Part shown: piece by piece, positions 63,101 to 64,000 of the stretch
Layout of the letters: each line of letters starts with the position of its first letter
Numbering within the stretch: position 1 is the stretch's first letter
NCBI GenBank assembly: GCA_977006965.1
Contig: OZ345379.1
Location: forward strand, 682,001 to 746,000
DNA: 64,000 nucleotides
Source: Phymatolithon calcareum
Lineage: Eukaryota > Rhodophyta > Florideophyceae > Hapalidiales
Direction of reading: 5' to 3'
Position numbers and translations under genes: made by a program
The notes under the pieces: generated by a model
Told to the model about the DNA's origin: nothing
The model's input: the letters and a program-made list of their open reading frames with translations, nothing else
Databases searched by the model: none

Positions 63101-64000
63101 CGAGCAGTGGAATGGAGGCGCTTCCTTCACCATCATCTCTTCCTGTTTTGCCGGCTCTTTCTGGAAAGGGTCCGGATGCCAGTGCAGACAACCGTGTGAA
63201 GAATCAGATTTCCGACGGGGAAAAGAAGATGGGAAGTGCTAATGGTTCAACTGGTACAGGGCATGAGAAATCCTCTCGGTTTGTGGGAATTCCTCGATCT
63301 GTTCCTATATCGTCTTTATCTGGTGGCGAGAACAAAGGATCTCCAAGTGTTCGGGAGGGCGCCATAGTTAGCTCCGGACAAGCGGGAAATGCATCTAAGC
63401 GGGAATGCTCTCCTGGTTCTGATGTTGATAAAACGCACAAGCGCCCTCGAGTTCAAGAATCTACCGGGAACCAAGATGAGGAAGGGAAAGATAATGCTAG
63501 ACTTCACAGACGTCGCAGTCAGGAGAACGGTGATGTGAGCCATAACAATCCCGATAGCAGTCCAGACGTGAGAATGGCAGACAGCAGCAGTCATGGAGAT
63601 GGCACAAGGGAACATCAGAAGAGGCAAGGGGACAGTGAATCGAGCGGGGGGCGAATTGGCACTCCTCTATTAGGGGATCCAGGACGCCCGAGATCATTAA
63701 CCCCAAGGAGTGGAGGTCCACCGTCGCATCCGGGGAACACACCTCTTCCTTCATTCCGCAGAGAACGCATGAATATGGTCGCTGGTAAGCCAAATTCGTT
63801 TGCTTCAGGGGACGGCCGCATCAAATCTCCAGTTACTGGTCTTTCGGCTCGCAGTCCGGGTCCGCTTCATTTGCGTTCGGCTCCAGTTCCTTTGAAGTCA
63901 CAGCCGTACTCGATTCCTAAAAGTCAGCGTCCTGGAAACGTGGGAAGGACGCGTGATAGCTCGCAGACAAGATCCGCTGCCTCTGTGGAATCGGAGGAGA
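60106..64000 (+). CDS. CYC8/SSN6-like TPR corepressor, 3' end cut by window edge
   Basis: The frame is open for 1298 codons from the ATG at 60106 to the right edge. Residues ~20-390 hold about ten TPR repeats that follow yeast Cyc8 (Ssn6) closely: LWYGIGLLYDRYGSLDNALE, GWYQIGHVNELKRDISKALE, TWYLLGRVYMQIKEFRQAYD, FWCSIGVLYYSMNQYRDAMD and VWFDLGTLYESCGQTNDAID. From ~395 to beyond 1290 the protein is low complexity: first Gln/Pro/His-rich, then Ser/Pro/Gly-rich with basic patches such as KRECSPGSDVDKTHKRPRV. Cyc8 with Tup1 forms a general transcriptional corepressor. The TPR order also resembles animal UTX, but no JmjC domain is seen in the part present; it could lie beyond the edge. No introns seen. 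Confidence 0.93.
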   Translation, partial: MSGQPPFHVDPALASRLAEIKESVWMKIGSLQTTMNDRDSALEAFERVLRVNPANIYAMTQVGAVLAKKERYSQAVGYLQRAIAAESTCGEAWAVLAHCYVMTDDLPKAYQAYQNALNHLQDPSDPNLWYGIGLLYDRYGSLDNALEAFLAVLQIAPNFERAIEVCFCIGIIYKEQRKLDEAMKYFNKVSLAPNPPPPLTRADGWYQIGHVNELKRDISKALEMYSLALQENPGHAKTLQNLGWLEFSHKNNEREAIRLLQLSLEADQNDGQTWYLLGRVYMQIKEFRQAYDAYQQAVYRDGNNATFWCSIGVLYYSMNQYRDAMDAYARAIRLNPSVSEVWFDLGTLYESCGQTNDAIDAYRRAADLAPENDQITSRLGHLQRTQGNLGNRPHPQQQQSQPMSSQPALQPPHPQLPPPQAHLPQSHGMQPQQHIPPPHQDPSVLQRQPEQQIQTSQHMQQPAQSQGQPHRAMGSLQPLALRQPGSHGLPQPMQIVSQHPHPQQGRQGQPQQPLQPLTRHIMHHSLQHASAPVQHGLQDTMMQNQNLPPPPMQGRHSAPLSHLPQLSMPGQQNQIPGQGPHSESDPRDQQGPRGQLNAGQSGALPQAHHPQTSSQVPQPLAQQRGPTPHRLPQLPSMQSQQENRQDGRPGNGPTSSPHMPQQGQYALGSRPLTDSLPQRVGGTEAHQQLEHIPALQHAEGASQQQTYGPHPTPAGQMTSGPQMAPIAPLAPLGAPPVVTEAKQAESQDGQSVIPPMSDQRLAASEPIGNAVNAQPSTLKSHSSSPVQTQADAPSGPQALHQMAEVPKVDQHSATGSDAADKDVVMPESSPSGENGRNTPSANGGPLPSSEHLASGGAGSRNEDAKLLHSVAMSSQGMHAPSSSPRKVPLLSDGSGVVSSAGPAVSSSPSVPVLAIPRSAPAPRPLSIGSSSGLGASSLTKFGRAQGTPVGKSAIPSSLPSPLPPLRKGSSSSQGNASGLMASPGLNNPAVPPLKSATAPSSGMEALPSPSSLPVLPALSGKGPDASADNRVKNQISDGEKKMGSANGSTGTGHEKSSRFVGIPRSVPISSLSGGENKGSPSVREGAIVSSGQAGNASKRECSPGSDVDKTHKRPRVQESTGNQDEEGKDNARLHRRRSQENGDVSHNNPDSSPDVRMADSSSHGDGTREHQKRQGDSESSGGRIGTPLLGDPGRPRSLTPRSGGPPSHPGNTPLPSFRRERMNMVAGKPNSFASGDGRIKSPVTGLSARSPGPLHLRSAPVPLKSQPYSIPKSQRPGNVGRTRDSSQTRSAASVESEE

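Noticed and set aside
1-64000. CRISPR arrays, bacterial operons, prophage or virus genes
   Set aside because: None seen. The window is eukaryotic nuclear DNA with spliced genes, and the only mobile elements found are LINE-type relics and MITEs.

Overview
This is nuclear DNA from a photosynthetic eukaryote, most probably a multicellular red alga of the Chondrus type; no organism name can be read from the sequence, so this is inference. The reasons are eukaryote-only genes throughout (Pol II and Pol III subunits, ORC2, a nucleoporin, SWR1 and SWI/SNF subunits, ALG7), few short GT-AG introns (seven called, 83-228 nt), nuclear genes for plastid proteins whose leaders begin with an AFxGAP motif, a phytol kinase, and gene-poor stretches holding decayed mobile elements. 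There is no operon structure, CRISPR array or bacterial-style signal, and I found no tRNA gene.

Layout. 1-968: 3' part of an RNA polymerase III RPC3/POLR3C gene, cut by the window edge. 2.2-2.8 kb: a decayed large-subunit rRNA fragment. 3.76-3.95 kb: a U1 spliceosomal RNA gene. 4.5-9.4 kb: a possible Snf7-like protein, mitochondrial ribosomal protein mS33, an unidentified basic protein and spliced eIF5A. 9.4-14.2 kb: almost 5 kb without a recognisable gene. 14.2-27.8 kb: a dense cluster: ABHD4/5-type hydrolase, VPS72/YL1, a SET/NAP protein, a bacterial-type PLP lyase, PAM68, EAPP, NUP43, GAS41/YEATS4, and N-carbamoylputrescine amidase with an unexpected cysteine-rich tail. 28.8-30.6 kb: two decayed retroelement 3' ends. 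31.3-45.0 kb: second dense cluster: TM9SF, ALG7/DPAGT1, ORC2, an Mpv17/PMP22 protein, SWP73/BAF60 and RPB2. 46.5 kb: an unknown multi-span membrane protein. 48.1-51.9 kb: a broken non-LTR retroelement and, on its 5' side, a two-copy ~0.94-kb degenerate tandem repeat. 52.5-57.6 kb: a START-like protein, phytol kinase, a MITE, a plastid-targeted unknown and APS kinase. 60.1 kb to the right edge: a CYC8/SSN6 corepressor that runs out of the window.

The genes are mainly housekeeping: transcription (POLR3C, RPB2, CYC8), chromatin (YL1, GAS41, SET, BAF60), replication (ORC2), splicing (U1), translation (eIF5A, mS33), N-glycosylation (ALG7), and plastid or sulfur metabolism (PAM68, phytol kinase, APS kinase). 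Neighbours are often divergent with short shared upstream regions (NUP43/GAS41, ALG7/ORC2, BAF60/RPB2) or tightly convergent (ORC2/Mpv17, 28 bp between stops).

Most unusual items: a Tudor-like segment inserted inside a retroelement RNase H; a transposase-type cysteine-rich tail on a polyamine enzyme; a clear U1 gene in an intron-poor alga; and a MITE with a target-site duplication. All calls come from reading the sequence and from memory of protein families; no search was run.
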